Source of the DNA: Candidatus Buchananbacteria bacterium CG10_big_fil_rev_8_21_14_0_10_33_19
GTDB taxonomy: Bacteria; Patescibacteria; ABY1; 2-01-FULL-39-33
DNA: 64,000 nucleotides
NCBI GenBank assembly: GCA_002773855.1
Contig: PEZY01000005.1
Coordinates: 225,809-289,808, forward strand
Direction of reading: 5' to 3'
Position 1 is the first letter of the stretch, and every line of letters starts with the position of its first letter. This document shows positions 34,379-43,399 of this stretch, in pieces. Position numbers and translations under genes: made by a program. The notes beneath the pieces were generated by a model. That model did not search any database. It had not been told where the DNA came from and was given only the letters and a program-made list of their open reading frames with translations.

Positions 34379-36079
34379 ATGTCAATTGGTCCATCATTAG
34401 AAGACTTGCTTTCCAAATCAGACCAAGAAGATGATGAAGGAAAAGAATCACAGCTTCAGAAAAAAATAAAACAAATAACTATTAAAGAAAAGGAGCAGGA
34501 AACTGAAAAAAAAGCTGATTCTGTTGGCTTACCATATTTAAATTTAGTTGGCTTTGGTGCTAGCCCAGATGCTTTGTCTATCATCCCCAAAGAACAGTCT
34601 AAAGAACTAAAAACTATTTGTTTTTTTAATGACGGCAAAGAAATCAGATTGGGTACAGTCGATCAAACTAATGACGTTAAAAAATTAGAAGTCGAGTTGA
34701 AAGAAAAACACCACGCTAACGTGGCAACCTACTTAATATCTCAAAGCAGTTTTGACTACGGTTTTAAATTATACGATGCTCTACCAGAGATTAGAAAATT
34801 TATTAAAGGTATTGCTATTACCGAAGAAGAGATCAAAAAATACGAAGCAGAAATCAAAACTTTTCGTGATTTAAATGAAAAATTAAAAAAAGCTTCTATC
34901 ACCGAACTAGTCACCCTTATTATTGCCGGCGCTATTAAATCCAGGGCTTCCGATATTCACATTGAAGCCGAAGAAAAAGACATTAAAGTGCGTTATCGTA
35001 TTGACGGTGTTTTAAATGATGTCGCTATTATCGACAAAGAAACTTGGCCTAAGATTGATTCTCGTATCAAGCAACTAGCCAAACTAAAAATCAATGTTTC
35101 TAATCGTCCGCAGGATGGTCGATTTGCTATTTATCTAAAAGATGATCGCGTAGATGTCAGAGTTAGTGCCTTGCCAACTGGCTTCGGTGAAAGTATTGTT
35201 ATTAGACTTTTAATGTCCTCGGCGGTGGGTTTATCATTTGAAGATTTAGGTATTCGTGGTCGATCATTTAAAACACTGGAGAGAGAAATCAAAAGACCAA
35301 ATGGCATGATTATTACTACTGGACCAACTGGTTCTGGTAAAACCACAACTCTTTACGCCATACTCAAAAAATTAAACAACCCTGAAACCAAAATTATTAC
35401 CATTGAAGATCCGATTGAATATGAATTAACTGGCGTCAATCAAAGCCAAGTCAGCAGCGAATACACTTTTGCCAAAGGTCTTAGATCTATTGTTCGACAA
35501 GATCCTGACATTGTAATGGTTGGAGAAATCCGTGATCTAGAAACTGCCGAAATTTCTATCCAAGCCTCTTTAACTGGACACTTAGTGTTATCAACCATCC
35601 ACACCAACGATGCTTTTGGTACTATTCCCCGCTTTTTAGCTTTGGGCGCTAAACCATTTTTACTAGCTCCTGCCTTAAATGTAGCTATTGGCCAAAGATT
35701 AGTACGAAAAGTTTGTGAAAGTTGTAAGGCCGAAACAGAAATTGATACTGAATCATTAGAGAGAGTTAAAAAATTATTATCCAATCTACCAGAGGAAGAT
35801 AAAGCCGAATATAAAATTGATTTAGAAAATTTAAAATTCTATAAAGGTCAAGGTTGTGATGCTTGCCAAGGCTTGGGCTACAAAGGTAGAATTGGTATTT
35901 ATGAAATTATGCCTATTGAAGGCGAAATAGAAGATACTATTATCAAAGGTAATTTATCAGAAGTTGACATCAAAGCTATGGCCACTAAAATTGGTGTAGT
36001 CACTATGGTCCAAGATGGATTACTCAAAGCTATAGAGGGCATTACCTCGGTTGAGGAAGTATTTAGAGTCGCCGAATAA
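34379..36079 (+). CDS. pilB: Type IV pilus/type II secretion assembly ATPase (PilB/GspE family)
   Basis: Cytoplasmic hexameric ATPase that powers pilus assembly. Walker A GPTGSGKTTTLY near residue 317, Asp box (ITIEDPIEYEL), Walker B DPDIVMVGEIRDLETAE and His box GHLVLSTIHTNDA. A C-terminal tetracysteine zinc module is formed by CESC (about 448) and CDACQGLGYKGRIGIYEIM. The N-terminal 120 residues are charged with no clear MshEN domain. Retraction ATPases (PilT) lack the zinc module, so assembly is favoured. Other pilus genes are not in the window. Confidence 0.92.
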   Translation: MSIGPSLEDLLSKSDQEDDEGKESQLQKKIKQITIKEKEQETEKKADSVGLPYLNLVGFGASPDALSIIPKEQSKELKTICFFNDGKEIRLGTVDQTNDVKKLEVELKEKHHANVATYLISQSSFDYGFKLYDALPEIRKFIKGIAITEEEIKKYEAEIKTFRDLNEKLKKASITELVTLIIAGAIKSRASDIHIEAEEKDIKVRYRIDGVLNDVAIIDKETWPKIDSRIKQLAKLKINVSNRPQDGRFAIYLKDDRVDVRVSALPTGFGESIVIRLLMSSAVGLSFEDLGIRGRSFKTLEREIKRPNGMIITTGPTGSGKTTTLYAILKKLNNPETKIITIEDPIEYELTGVNQSQVSSEYTFAKGLRSIVRQDPDIVMVGEIRDLETAEISIQASLTGHLVLSTIHTNDAFGTIPRFLALGAKPFLLAPALNVAIGQRLVRKVCESCKAETEIDTESLERVKKLLSNLPEEDKAEYKIDLENLKFYKGQGCDACQGLGYKGRIGIYEIMPIEGEIEDTIIKGNLSEVDIKAMATKIGVVTMVQDGLLKAIEGITSVEEVFRVAE

Positions 36080-36095
36080 GAATTGTAACCACAAT

Positions 36096-36123
36096 AAAAA
36101 GTGCCGTTATTTGGCATTTTTTA
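36096..36123 (+). terminator. pilB terminator
   Basis: AAAAAGTGCC/GGCATTTTTT hairpin directly after the gene, T-rich. Confidence 0.6.
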
Positions 36124-36211
36124 TTACATAAAATAATATTGACATAATTAATTATTTATGATAACCTAATTAGTTGTTCATTCTATACAACCTTAAGTAG
36201 AAAGGTATGTT

Positions 36212-36760
36212 ATGGTTATCAAAAAAGGCAACTACCGAATTGTCATAGTTATTGGCAGTTTAGTTATTAAATTGCCGAGGGTTAGATTGAAAAGTGCTAT
36301 ACAATGCTTAATTTTTGAAATTAAACATGGGCTAATATCCAAATATTATAGCAACGCTATTTTATATGCTCCGAGTTCTAAAACCAATTTATTTGGCGGT
36401 ATTATTTCTAACTGGCAAGAATATCAGTTTTATCATCAGACTAAATTGCCAATTTTAATGCCCACCTACTTTTCTTTTTTTGGTTTATTTAACATTCAAA
36501 AACGAGGTAAGCTCCTAGATGTAAACCGTAAAGATTTATTTCAACAACTCTATGATCTAACCAACGGTGAAGTTTTTGATGATAGCCATGCCTTTGCAAA
36601 TCCCGCTAACTTCTGTTTGCAAAATGGTAAGTTAGTAATGATTGATTATAGTAAAAAATCTAGAAATGTTTTAATTAAATACGGAGAAAAAATTCAACAA
36701 GAATTTAATCTTTCCTATAGTTGGGAAGAGGAATATAAAAAATTAAAAGAAGCTGAGTAA
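36212..36760 (+). CDS. Small protein with a possible kinase-like C-lobe
   Basis: A 182-residue protein, not recognised. The N-terminal strands (YRIVIVIGSLVIKLPRVR) contain a Lys in the place of the ATP-binding Lys of kinases, and FDDSHAFANPANF, then LVMIDYSKK, follows the order of the catalytic loop and metal-binding DYG motif of small-molecule kinases. The His-x-Asn pattern is only partial. A TTGACA element (36139-36144) and AGAAAGG upstream indicate independent expression. Kinase activity is a suggestion only. Confidence 0.6.
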   Translation: MVIKKGNYRIVIVIGSLVIKLPRVRLKSAIQCLIFEIKHGLISKYYSNAILYAPSSKTNLFGGIISNWQEYQFYHQTKLPILMPTYFSFFGLFNIQKRGKLLDVNRKDLFQQLYDLTNGEVFDDSHAFANPANFCLQNGKLVMIDYSKKSRNVLIKYGEKIQQEFNLSYSWEEEYKKLKEAE

Positions 36761-36770
36761 TATCAGCTTC

Positions 36771-37196
36771 TTATTTTTTTATCTCAATTTCTCTTTCATC
36801 TCCTTCTAAAGATTTAAAATTTATTTCTATACAATTATCCGGCCAAATATTACGTACTCTATCTGCCCACTCAATAATCGTCACACAATTATTGTCATTG
36901 ATATAATCGCTAGACCCAATTGCTTCTAAATCTTGACCGCTGGTTAATCTATAAGCATCGATATGTGCTAATTTATTAATGTTACCAGCTTTAGCTATAT
37001 AATTTTTCATCAAAACAAAAGTTGGGCTGGTAACTATTTTTTCTACCCCCAAGCCTTTAGCTAAACCCTTGGAGAAGGCGGTTTTACCAGCTCCCAGATC
37101 GCCGATCAAACAAAGTGTTTCACCACCATTTAATTGACTAGCGAAATCATAAGCAAGTGCAAATGTTTCTTGTTCTGAGTTAGTAATGATTTTCAT
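36771..37196 (-). CDS. tsaE: tRNA threonylcarbamoyladenosine biosynthesis ATPase TsaE
   Basis: Partner of TsaB and TsaD in making t6A on ANN-decoding tRNAs. P-loop GDLGAGKTAFSKGL near residue 33, SPTFVLMKNY near 58, then WADR and an HIDAYRL segment, all conserved. 141 residues, normal. It is 50 bp downstream of tsaD in the same direction; tsaB and tsaC are not in the window. Confidence 0.95.
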   Translation of the reverse strand: MKIITNSEQETFALAYDFASQLNGGETLCLIGDLGAGKTAFSKGLAKGLGVEKIVTSPTFVLMKNYIAKAGNINKLAHIDAYRLTSGQDLEAIGSSDYINDNNCVTIIEWADRVRNIWPDNCIEINFKSLEGDEREIEIKK

Positions 37197-37246
37197 AATT
37201 TATCTAATTTAAGCTATTTCTAACACTTCAATCTAGGTCTGAAGTG

Positions 37247-38263
37247 TTACTCTAATTCCCAATTAGGATCAGCTTTTATCTTTTGCCAATTATCCATTGT
37301 AGGCATTTTTTCTTTGGCCAAATAATAAGCAGCGATAGCAATCATGCCAGCATTGTCTGTGCAATATTGAAACTCGGGCACAAAAAAATCCAGAGACTGT
37401 TCTTTGACAGCCGCTTCTAATTCTTGTCTTAATTTTTTATTAGCGGCAACACCACCGGCCATAAATACGGTTTTAGCCCCAAATTTTTTAGCCGCAGCAA
37501 TAGTTTTTTTAATCAAAACATCAACTACCGCTTGCTCAAAGGAAGCGCACATATCATTAACATCCTGCTCATTTTGTAAATCAATTTCTTTTAATTTATA
37601 CAAGACGGCAGTTTTTAAACCAGAAAAAGAAAAATTAAAATCACCACTACCCTGCATCGGACGAGGCAAAGCAAAGCGTTTTACATCACCAGCCATAGCT
37701 CGCTTAGAAACTATTGGTCCACCAGGATACCCTAAGTCCAATAATTTAGCTACCTTGTCAAAAGCTTCACCGGCAGCATCATCCACAGTCTGGCCAATTT
37801 TTTTAAATTGATTATAATCCTCAATTAAGATTAATTCGGTATGACCACCAGAAACTACCAAAGCGATCGCCGGAAAGTTAATTTTATTATTTAAAAAATT
37901 AGCCGCCAAGTGAGCATACATATGATTAATTTCCATCACTGGCTTATTCCAAGCCACACCCAAAGATTTGGCCGCTTCAACTCCAACGATAAGTGAGGTA
38001 ATTAGCCCAGGGCCAGAGGTGACCGCAATAAAATCAAAATCAACTGGTTTCATATTAGCGGTTTCCAAACTTTCCATAATTACCGGCGTAATATTTTTAA
38101 CATGGTGACGAGCCGCTATCTCTGGGACAACACCACCATATTCTTTATGAATATCAATTTGTGATGAGACGATATTTGAAACTACCTCAACTACACCATT
38201 GTTCTCAGATAGAACTGCGGCTGAAGTCTCGTCACAGGATGTTTCAATAGCTAAAATATTCAT
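37247..38263 (-). CDS. tsaD: tRNA N6-adenosine threonylcarbamoyltransferase TsaD
   Basis: Transfers the threonylcarbamoyl group to A37 of tRNA. The ASKHA fold starts with LAIETSCDETSAA. Metal ligands are in ARHHV (about 52-56) and NHMYAHLAA (about 111-115); VSGGHTELIL and FMAGGVAANKKL are the phosphate motifs. 338 residues. The ATG follows directly on the stop of the AlkD-like gene, showing co-transcription. Confidence 0.97.
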   Translation of the reverse strand: MNILAIETSCDETSAAVLSENNGVVEVVSNIVSSQIDIHKEYGGVVPEIAARHHVKNITPVIMESLETANMKPVDFDFIAVTSGPGLITSLIVGVEAAKSLGVAWNKPVMEINHMYAHLAANFLNNKINFPAIALVVSGGHTELILIEDYNQFKKIGQTVDDAAGEAFDKVAKLLDLGYPGGPIVSKRAMAGDVKRFALPRPMQGSGDFNFSFSGLKTAVLYKLKEIDLQNEQDVNDMCASFEQAVVDVLIKKTIAAAKKFGAKTVFMAGGVAANKKLRQELEAAVKEQSLDFFVPEFQYCTDNAGMIAIAAYYLAKEKMPTMDNWQKIKADPNWELE

Positions 38264-38965
38264 TTATTTTTTTAAATATGATTTTCGTTTATCTTCTTGA
38301 AATCGTTCAATAGCATATCTTAACATAGTTCTGGGCATTTGTCCACTATGCTGTTGTAAAAATTTCTCTAAACTTTTCTGATCTCTTTTACCAGCCTCTC
38401 TTAGCATCCAGCCTACTGCTTTATGAATTAAATCATGATTGTCAGTTAATAAAATCTTGGCAATTTTAAAGGTATCGGTAAATTCATTGTTTCTAATAAA
38501 AGAGTAGGTAGACACTATCGCTATTCTTCTTTGCCAAATATTTTTAGATCTAACTAATTTATACAAAATATCACGTGACTGATTTAATAAATAATTACCG
38601 ATAATATTTGGCGCTGATAAATCCACTAGATCCCAATTATTTATATATTTCAAATTCTTAAGATAAAAATTAAATATTTGTTTTTGAATTTTACCATCAC
38701 TCGTCTTATAATTAGTCACCAATATAAGAACGGCCACTAACCGATATTCATGAGTTTTACTATTCAATAATTGCTTGAGGTCTGAATACCTTAAATCTAA
38801 ATATTTTTTGGCTACCTGTCTTTGAACTGGCACAACAATCCCTAAAAAAACATCACCCTCACCATACTCTCCGGGCCCAGTTTTAAAAAAGCCCTGCAAA
38901 ACAATAGCCTTCTTTTTGTTGGACAGTGATTCCAACTCCTTAGTTAGATTTAATAATTTATTCAT
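38264..38965 (-). CDS. AlkD-like DNA alkylation-repair HEAT-repeat protein
   Basis: Resembles AlkD/AlkC DNA glycosylases, which remove N3- and N7-alkylated purines without base flipping. Helical repeats make up the entire 233 residues. Conserved AlkD motifs are NNWDLVDLSAPNIIGNYL (catalytic-pocket Trp and Asp), LVRSKNIWQRRIAIVSTY and HKAVGWMLREAG, with CPR-typical lengths. It abuts tsaD without a gap. Confidence 0.88.
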   Translation of the reverse strand: MNKLLNLTKELESLSNKKKAIVLQGFFKTGPGEYGEGDVFLGIVVPVQRQVAKKYLDLRYSDLKQLLNSKTHEYRLVAVLILVTNYKTSDGKIQKQIFNFYLKNLKYINNWDLVDLSAPNIIGNYLLNQSRDILYKLVRSKNIWQRRIAIVSTYSFIRNNEFTDTFKIAKILLTDNHDLIHKAVGWMLREAGKRDQKSLEKFLQQHSGQMPRTMLRYAIERFQEDKRKSYLKK

Positions 38966-39009
38966 ATTAAATTAATATTAACAAAAAAAGGATTAATTGG
39001 CGATTGATA

Positions 39010-39038
39010 TTGACTTTTTAGCCAAAATACTATATAAT
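39010..39038 (+). promoter_or_regulatory. tRNA-Glu promoter
   Basis: TTGACT (39010-39015), 17 bp, TATAAT (39033-39038). Confidence 0.75.
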
Positions 39039-39082
39039 ACTAATCGTGGTTTAATAACCGCATTTTTTAAACCCAAAAACTT

Positions 39083-39154
39083 GGGGCCATCGTCTAACGG
39101 TTAGGACATCAGGTTTTCATCCTGAAAATCGGGGTTCGATTCCCCGTGGCCCTA
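39083..39154 (+). tRNA. tRNA-Glu (anticodon TTC)
   Basis: Cloverleaf with acceptor GGGGCCA/TGGCCCT (first pair G-U), D arm, anticodon loop TTTTCAT with anticodon TTC, and T arm CGGGG-TTCGATT-CCCCG. 72 nt; CCA is not encoded. A hairpin with a T-run follows. This contrasts with tRNA-His, which has an encoded CCA. Confidence 0.97.
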
Positions 39155-39165
39155 CAAGCAAAAAC

Positions 39166-39191
39166 ATCCTTATTTTATAAGGGTGTTTTTT
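39166..39191 (+). terminator. tRNA-Glu terminator
   Basis: ACATCCTT/AAGGGTGT stem (one G-T pair) followed by six T. Confidence 0.8.
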
Positions 39192-39251
39192 GTATACCCA
39201 AGGGAGAAGTCGAACCCCGAGTATTTTTTTAATAAAAAAAATTACCCCCGC

Positions 39252-39395
39252 TTAGATATTAACTAAACGGGGATTTTGGGAATAGCTATTGCTTAGAACG
39301 ACAACCTTGTTGGGGTCACCCGTCATTTCAACAAGCTCGTCAATGGGATTCTTCACTGTATGCAACTCCTTGGGGATAGCATTGACCATCATCAT
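39252..39395 (-). CDS. Possible small protein of 47 residues
   Basis: An ORF with three consecutive ATG at 39395-39387 runs to TAA at 39252 and would encode MMMVNAIPKELHTVKNPIDE and on to PRLVNI. It lies inside a well-marked transcript: promoter TTGACA (39459-39454), 17 bp, TATACT (39436-39431), and terminator CCCCGTTTAG/CTAAGCGGGG plus T-run overlapping the stop. The SD is weak (GATGAG). Codons are not repetitive. It may be a small protein or a non-coding RNA; the transcript is better supported than the protein. The stretch 39460-39599 holds nothing else I can identify. Confidence 0.4.
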   Translation of the reverse strand: MMMVNAIPKELHTVKNPIDELVEMTGDPNKVVVLSNSYSQNPRLVNI

Positions 39396-39430
39396 CTCAT
39401 CACATTCAATGCCATACTGTCCGCATTATC

Positions 39431-39459
39431 AGTATAACATACATATTATACTTTGTCAA
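39431..39459 (-). promoter_or_regulatory. Promoter of the small transcript at 39.2-39.4 kb
   Basis: TTGACA, 17-bp spacer, TATACT on the minus strand; near-consensus. Confidence 0.75.
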
Positions 39460-39598
39460 GTATTATTCAATATTTTACCTAATTTTAGCCAATTATTGAC
39501 CATTTAAACTGACTTTCAAAGACTTAATAACCCTATACCACCTCCTAATATCCAACACTAAGGGGTTTAAATTCTCAATACAGTAGTCTACAAATATA

Positions 39599-39626
39599 AA
39601 AACACTCCGAAAGGAGTGTTTTTTAT
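39599..39626. terminator. Terminator after the flavodoxin gene
   Basis: AAACACTCC/GGAGTGTTT with GAAA loop; A-run on one side and T-run on the other. Confidence 0.8.
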
Positions 39627-39639
39627 ATATGTCTAAAAA

Positions 39640-40104
39640 CTAAATCTTATTTTTTATTTCCTTACAAAACTTTTTTATTAATTCCTTACCTTCCAGTTTT
39701 TTGACCTGTAGATCTTGAATTTCCAAAACGGCCACCGGTGCTTTCTGTGCTAGTTGTGACATTACTAATGCCCCGTCTTCGGCGGCAGCATTAAAGGTTA
39801 AAAAGAAAGCCACATTTTTAAATTTATTTTTAGCTAAATAGGCCTTGACTGCCGGCACGACCCCATCCCAAATAGGAGTTCCAATAACCACCAAATCATA
39901 ATCTGCAGCATTTTTAATAGACTCTTCTATCTGAGTGGCTTTGCGCAAATCTTCATCAAAAGCTCCTAAGCGCCAATTTGTTAGATGAGATCTGTCTTTT
40001 TTATCAATAATATTTTCTAAATCAGCGCGCAGAAATTTGGCAATCATCTTGGCGGTTTGCTCGGTATGACCATGAAGCGAATAATAGGCGACTAATATTT
40101 TCAT
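39640..40104 (-). CDS. Flavodoxin-family protein
   Basis: FMN-binding electron carrier. The N-terminal phosphate loop is YYSLHGHTEQTAKMIAK, replacing the SxTGNT pattern with SLHGHT, as in NAD(P)H:quinone reductase/flavodoxin relatives; VIGTPIWDGVVPAV gives the second FMN loop. Start at 40104 (MKILVAYYS) because it overlaps the korB stop by ATGA; the longer version adds unlike residues. It lies in the korAB operon, so it may accept electrons from the oxidoreductase. 154 residues. Confidence 0.88.
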   Translation of the reverse strand: MKILVAYYSLHGHTEQTAKMIAKFLRADLENIIDKKDRSHLTNWRLGAFDEDLRKATQIEESIKNAADYDLVVIGTPIWDGVVPAVKAYLAKNKFKNVAFFLTFNAAAEDGALVMSQLAQKAPVAVLEIQDLQVKKLEGKELIKKFCKEIKNKI

Positions 40105-40946
40105 TTCTTTAATCCCCCCCAACCAACTTTTTTATTTTTTAAATTTACTAATTGTGGCCATTCCTCATCTAAACTTGGACGTGGCTGAGCGTAAAATATA
40201 CCCAAAGGAATTTTACCCTTATTGTTTATATAGTCATATTCCTGCGACAAAGCCAAGGCCTTTTTTAAAGTTCTTTTCGCTTCTGGTAACTTATACATTA
40301 ATCGATCTTTATTATTAACATACAAATTAAAGACTACACAATCCTGTAAAATTTCTACAAACGAAAAACCTTTATGTTTAATAGCGGCTTCCATCACCAT
40401 TCTAGTGTGTTCAATGTCATTGGCATTACATCTGGCCACAAAACTAGCCCCCGCACTCAGCGCTAAATGAATGGGATTAAGTGGACTATTAAAATTACCG
40501 AGCGGCTCTAAATTAGATTTAAACCCAGGCTGACTGGTCGGTGTCGCTTGACCGGTAGTTAAAGAAAATGATTGATTATCATTAACAAACAAAGTTAAAT
40601 CTGGATTAAACCGGCAAGCATGAATAAAATGAGCCATGCCCTCAGCATAAGTATCACCATCACCAGCAAACACCAAGAGCTCCAAATTGGGATTACCCAT
40701 TTTCATACCAATAGCTGTGGGAATAGCCCGACCATGAAGCGCATAAATACCAGAAATATTTAAATAATCAAAAATTTTACCATGACAACCGATACCAGCA
40801 GCCATCGCAAAATTATTTTTATTATAACCTTGTTCAACTAGTGATATTAAAGTTCGCCTAGCTGACTCTAAAATAATATGGTCCGGGCAACCTGGACACC
40901 ATGTTATTTTTTGATTGGTTCTAAATTGTACTCCTGGTTTATCCAT
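40101..40946 (-). CDS. korB: 2-oxoacid:ferredoxin oxidoreductase, beta (TPP-binding) subunit
   Basis: Catalyses oxidative decarboxylation of a 2-oxoacid to acyl-CoA with reduction of ferredoxin. Cluster cysteines in TWCPGCPDH (near residue 19), GIGCHGKI and later CVVFN; TPP motif GDGDTYAEG followed by NDNQSFSLTTGQATPTS. 281 residues, KorB/VorB size. Substrate (2-oxoglutarate, pyruvate or branched) cannot be decided from sequence alone. Its ATG overlaps the last base of the alpha subunit stop, and flavodoxin follows with a 4-bp overlap. Confidence 0.93.
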   Translation of the reverse strand: MDKPGVQFRTNQKITWCPGCPDHIILESARRTLISLVEQGYNKNNFAMAAGIGCHGKIFDYLNISGIYALHGRAIPTAIGMKMGNPNLELLVFAGDGDTYAEGMAHFIHACRFNPDLTLFVNDNQSFSLTTGQATPTSQPGFKSNLEPLGNFNSPLNPIHLALSAGASFVARCNANDIEHTRMVMEAAIKHKGFSFVEILQDCVVFNLYVNNKDRLMYKLPEAKRTLKKALALSQEYDYINNKGKIPLGIFYAQPRPSLDEEWPQLVNLKNKKVGWGGLKK

Positions 40947-42469
40947 TATGATTTTAACTTGTTTAATAATTCTTGTTTTAATTCATCAGATTTAAATGGT
41001 CGGCCATCATATTTTAAAATTCTTTTTTCAATTTTTAGACCTGTTTTTTCTCTAATTAATCGGCCCAACTGACCGGTTAAATTTGTCTCTACTAAAATAA
41101 CATTTTTAGCTGCCAGTATTTCGGATTTTATCTGATTAGACATGGGCATCATATACAAAACCTGTAAAAACTTAAAATCTTCACCGTCAATCGCGTCCAC
41201 TATCGCCCCCTTAGTCGAGCCCCAGCCAATCACCAAATTTTTACTATCTGCTTTGCCATAAATTTTTATCATTTCTAATTTTTGACATTCCTTTTTAATA
41301 GCTTGGTACTTTTTTAATCTATTATCCGCATTTTTAATAGCAATTTTTGGATCTTCAGTCGCTAAACCATCGGCATCAGATTCATAGCCAGATACTTTTA
41401 CTACTCCTTGACCAGGAATTAAACGCTTAACTACAACTGGTAAAGTTTTTTTATTTTTAGAAAATAAAGAGAATTCTGATTCAGCTAAATGTTTATCTGA
41501 TAACAAAATAGATAAAGCCCCAAATTTTTCTGATAAATAAAAAGCTTCATTAACCTTTTCCATAGCTTCATCCGGATCACCAGGCGCTACGACTATCCGA
41601 GGAAATTCCCCATGACCAGAGCGTAGAGCAATTTCTAAATCACCCTGCATACTATAAGTAGGCAAACCAGTAGCTGGACCAGGTCTAGAAGCTAAATAAA
41701 CCACCAAAGGAATCTGACTCATGCCTTGTAAACTAAGCCCTTCGGACATTAAATCATAACCACCACCACTGGTCCCAACCATTGTCCGAGCCCCAGAAAA
41801 ACTGGCCCCTAAAGCCATGTTAATAGCTGAAATTTCACCTTCTGGTTGAAACACCAAACAATTATTTTTTAACTGATCTTTCGCCAACATTTCCGAAACA
41901 CCAGTCGCTGGTGTCATTGGATAAGCAAAATACATATCTATTTTAGAATTAATGGCCCCTTTAGCTATAGCACTGGAACCGCTTAAAATAGAAATTTGAT
42001 TATTAAGCACCTTTAAATTAAATTTGGACGTTTGTTTGTTATAACCTTCAGTTAAAGCATCAACTGACAATTTATTTTTAATCTTGGCTTTCACTACACT
42101 GGCTAGAACTTTATTATCAAAACCTAACACTTTAATCAGTGAGCCAGCTAAGGCGACGTTGGTATTTAGACCCAGACCACTAAAATCTTTATAAGCCAAA
42201 ATCAAACCATCTTTTTTTAAACTACTTTTATGGATTTTGATGGTATCCTCATCTAAAGCAATAACAACATCTATTGCCGATTCATGACTGGCTATTGGCC
42301 GATCCGAAATCGAAACTATATTAAAATTATTACCACCACGAATAATAGATGGGTAATCACGATAATTAAAAATATAATAACCGTTTTTAACTAAAGTTTC
42401 AGCAATAATACCAGAGACCTTGTTAATACCTTGGCCGGCCTTACCACCAATTAAGATATTTAAGCGCAT
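40946..42469 (-). CDS. korA: 2-oxoacid:ferredoxin oxidoreductase, fused gamma-alpha subunit
   Basis: Residues 1-170 are the gamma domain (GGKAGQGINKVSGIIAETLV at the start) and the rest is the alpha domain with GSSAIAKGAINSKIDMYFAY, PMTPATGV and QPEGEISAINMALGASFSGA. 507 residues. The fusion is common in archaeal and CPR enzymes. With KorB it generates acyl-CoA and reduced ferredoxin; the small ferredoxin at 11.7 kb and the flavodoxin just downstream are plausible carriers. Confidence 0.93.
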   Translation of the reverse strand: MRLNILIGGKAGQGINKVSGIIAETLVKNGYYIFNYRDYPSIIRGGNNFNIVSISDRPIASHESAIDVVIALDEDTIKIHKSSLKKDGLILAYKDFSGLGLNTNVALAGSLIKVLGFDNKVLASVVKAKIKNKLSVDALTEGYNKQTSKFNLKVLNNQISILSGSSAIAKGAINSKIDMYFAYPMTPATGVSEMLAKDQLKNNCLVFQPEGEISAINMALGASFSGARTMVGTSGGGYDLMSEGLSLQGMSQIPLVVYLASRPGPATGLPTYSMQGDLEIALRSGHGEFPRIVVAPGDPDEAMEKVNEAFYLSEKFGALSILLSDKHLAESEFSLFSKNKKTLPVVVKRLIPGQGVVKVSGYESDADGLATEDPKIAIKNADNRLKKYQAIKKECQKLEMIKIYGKADSKNLVIGWGSTKGAIVDAIDGEDFKFLQVLYMMPMSNQIKSEILAAKNVILVETNLTGQLGRLIREKTGLKIEKRILKYDGRPFKSDELKQELLNKLKS

Positions 42470-42532
42470 GAGAATCTTAAATTGATTATATTTTTATTAT
42501 AACAAAAAATTAAAATATATTATACTATATAT

Positions 42533-43357
42533 ATGAATATTAAATTAATCATTGTTTTAATTTTTAGTACACTTTTTTTAAGTGGTTGTTATAATTCTCA
42601 AAAATCAAGTCCATTAGTTGCTGCAGAGGACATTAATACAGAAAAACCAGCAACCGCTACCCTAGAAATAGATTTAGAGAAATTAGAAGCAACTGTGCCA
42701 ATTTTAATTTATCACCATATTAGAGAAATACAATCAAATGATAGCCAAGATGCTAGAACTTTTATTGTGATACCAGAAAATTTTGAAAAACAACTAAAAT
42801 ATTTAGCTGACAATAATTTTACTACTATCTACTTTGATGATTTAGTTAATTATTTTAAAGGTATTAGCAACTTACCAGAAAAACCAATTATTATTACTTT
42901 CGATGATGGGACTACTAACCAATACAATAATGCTTTTCCATTTTTGCAAAAATATAATCTGGTAGCAACTTTTTATTTATTTACCAACCCGATTGATATT
43001 AATGATAATTATTTAAATTCTGTGCAAATAAAAGAAATGTCTAATGAAGGTATGGCGTTTGGCAGTCATGGCTGGTATCACCTATATCTAGACAAAGAAA
43101 AAGATGATGCTGTTTTAAATAAAGAAATTATAAGCAGTAAACAAAAATTAGAGAAAATATTAAACCAAGAGGTCACTACCTTTGCTTATCCTTTTGGCAG
43201 CTATTTACCAGAAACAATAGACCGGCTAAAAGCCGCTGGTTATACCACAGCTCGTGGTATTGTAAATGGTCAAGACCATACTAGCAGTGATTTATTTAAA
43301 CTTAATGGTTATTTTATTACCAATGATTTTCAACGCTTTAAAAATATAGTTAATTAA
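42533..43357 (+). CDS. Polysaccharide deacetylase lipoprotein
   Basis: Exported NodB-family carbohydrate esterase. Signal peptide with lipobox LSGC (Cys at 19). NodB motif 1 TFDDG (about residues 122-126), motif 2 SHGWYHLYL with the zinc histidines, motif 3 FAYPFGSY. 274 residues; probably trims acetyl groups from peptidoglycan or exopolysaccharide at the cell surface. Divergent from korA. Confidence 0.93.
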   Translation: MNIKLIIVLIFSTLFLSGCYNSQKSSPLVAAEDINTEKPATATLEIDLEKLEATVPILIYHHIREIQSNDSQDARTFIVIPENFEKQLKYLADNNFTTIYFDDLVNYFKGISNLPEKPIIITFDDGTTNQYNNAFPFLQKYNLVATFYLFTNPIDINDNYLNSVQIKEMSNEGMAFGSHGWYHLYLDKEKDDAVLNKEIISSKQKLEKILNQEVTTFAYPFGSYLPETIDRLKAAGYTTARGIVNGQDHTSSDLFKLNGYFITNDFQRFKNIVN

Positions 43358-43372
43358 TTTTTCAATAAAAAA

Positions 43373-43396
43373 ACCGTATACTTTCACATATACGGT
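43373..43396 (-). terminator. Terminator of the DUF4258-like gene
   Basis: ACCGTATA/TATACGGT with an 8-nt loop; T-run on the minus strand. Confidence 0.8.
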
Positions 43397-43399
43397 CGA

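Noticed and set aside
39195..39225. GTCGAACCCC-like fragment downstream of tRNA-Glu resembling a tRNA T-arm or att site
   Set aside because: Stem does not pair properly, no integrase gene and no duplicated tRNA end.
39289..39507. 72-codon plus-strand ORF after tRNA-Glu
   Set aside because: It runs against the well-marked minus-strand transcript and has no SD or promoter.
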